Of a stretch of DNA of 12,647 nucleotides, positions 12,362-12,647 are shown piece after piece; the first letter of the stretch is position 1, and each line of letters starts with the position of its first letter. Under the pieces are notes generated by a model. The model saw nothing but the letters and a program-made list of their open reading frames with translations, was not told the origin of the DNA and did no database searches. Source of the stretch: Deltaproteobacteria bacterium (lineage in GTDB: Bacteria > Desulfobacterota > DSM-4660 > Desulfatiglandales > Desulfatiglandaceae); assembly GCA_018644785.1 (NCBI GenBank), contig JABGPV010000151.1, positions 1 to 12,647 of the forward strand, read 5' to 3'. Made by a program: the position numbers and the translations under genes.

Positions 12362-12647
12362 ATGGCGAATACAAAAGAAGTCACTGGGCCCGAAAATATC
12401 GCCAGAAAATCGATGCCGCCAAAAGGCAGGAAGGCAGGAGACCCGGGAAAAGATCCTGGACGCAGCAATACAGGTTTTCGCCAGATACCCTTACCAAAAC
12501 GCGGGACTTCGCGTGATCAGCAAGCTGGCCGAGGTTGATCATCCGTTGATTAGCTACTACTTCGGTTCCAAGGCTGACCTTTTCCATGCGGTGCTCAGCC
12601 GGATGATGGAACAACGCCTGGAATTGCAGAAAGGTTGGTTCGCAGTG
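12362..12647 (+). pseudogene. TetR-family regulator, N-terminal part, apparently frameshifted and cut by the window edge
   Basis: The TetR DNA-binding domain is clear in the frame beginning at 12432: RQETREKILDAAIQVFA, a GLRVISKLAEVDHPLISYYF recognition helix region, then SKADLFHAVLSRMMEQRLEL, running open to the window end. That frame has no ATG, GTG or TTG start before a stop at 12312. The only well-placed start, ATG at 12362 with AAGGAG about 11 bases upstream, is in another frame and needs a +1 change to reach the TetR frame. Removing one A from the AAAA at 12373-12376 would give MANTKKSLGPKIS leading directly into the domain. This may be a real inactivating mutation, a sequencing or assembly error, or a frameshift site. 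If intact it would be a ligand-responsive repressor, probably acting on its own spacer. The ligand-binding domain lies outside the window. Confidence 0.75.

Overview
The window looks like an accessory segment of an anaerobic bacterial chromosome, most likely a member of the Desulfobacterota (sulfate-reducer-like). The evidence is a tungsten/molybdenum-type aldehyde:ferredoxin oxidoreductase paired with a 2[4Fe-4S] ferredoxin, two sulfatase-superfamily proteins, a Tat-exported protein that resembles reductive dehalogenases, a sigma-54 enhancer-binding regulator, and AAAAAGGGG-type short palindromes of a kind I associate with that group. The taxonomy is inference. No rRNA, tRNA, CRISPR array or complete transposon was seen.

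Left and centre (1-8962): eight genes all lie on the minus strand. In transcription order they are a cytoplasmic sulfatase-family protein with Thr at the nucleophile position (8962-7457), a small CPHC thioredoxin-like protein (7454-7137), a repeat-filled gap, an MFS transporter (6900-5587), a thioredoxin-reductase-like flavoprotein (5586-4672), a second repeat-filled gap, a membrane-anchored Cys-type sulfatase (4371-2707), a terminator-like hairpin, the oxidoreductase (2617-620), its ferredoxin (613-374), and the Tat-signal N-terminus of a probable reductive dehalogenase running off the left edge (314-<1). Tight spacing inside the pairs (2 nt, 0 nt, 6 nt) suggests at least four co-transcribed blocks. 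A plausible joint role is uptake and anaerobic breakdown of sulfated, perhaps halogenated, organic compounds: transporter and sulfatases first, then redox enzymes and electron carriers. That pathway is inference.

Divergent control region and regulator (8963-10818): a sigma-54-dependent activator (GAF-like, AAA+ with GAFTGA, Fis-type HTH) is transcribed away from the cluster. The 308-base spacer holds a perfect inverted repeat (AACTGT-N8-ACAGTT), further ACAGTT copies, a weak -24/-12 candidate pointing at the cluster, and a GGATTA-type hexamer repeat in the leader of the first sulfatase gene.

Right part (10819-12647): a terminator-like hairpin, a small secreted protein of unknown function, a RelE/ParE-type toxin with a Phd/YefM-type antitoxin on the minus strand and an autoregulatory-looking operator, a 349-base spacer with repeated TTTACC/ACCAATATC motifs, and the N-terminal part of a TetR-family regulator that cannot be read from its apparent ATG without a +1 frame change.

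Short repeats are concentrated in three gaps: 4402-4724, 6926-7055 and 7076-7116. One includes a 74-bp tandem copy of the 3' end of the thioredoxin reductase gene, separated from the original by a palindrome.
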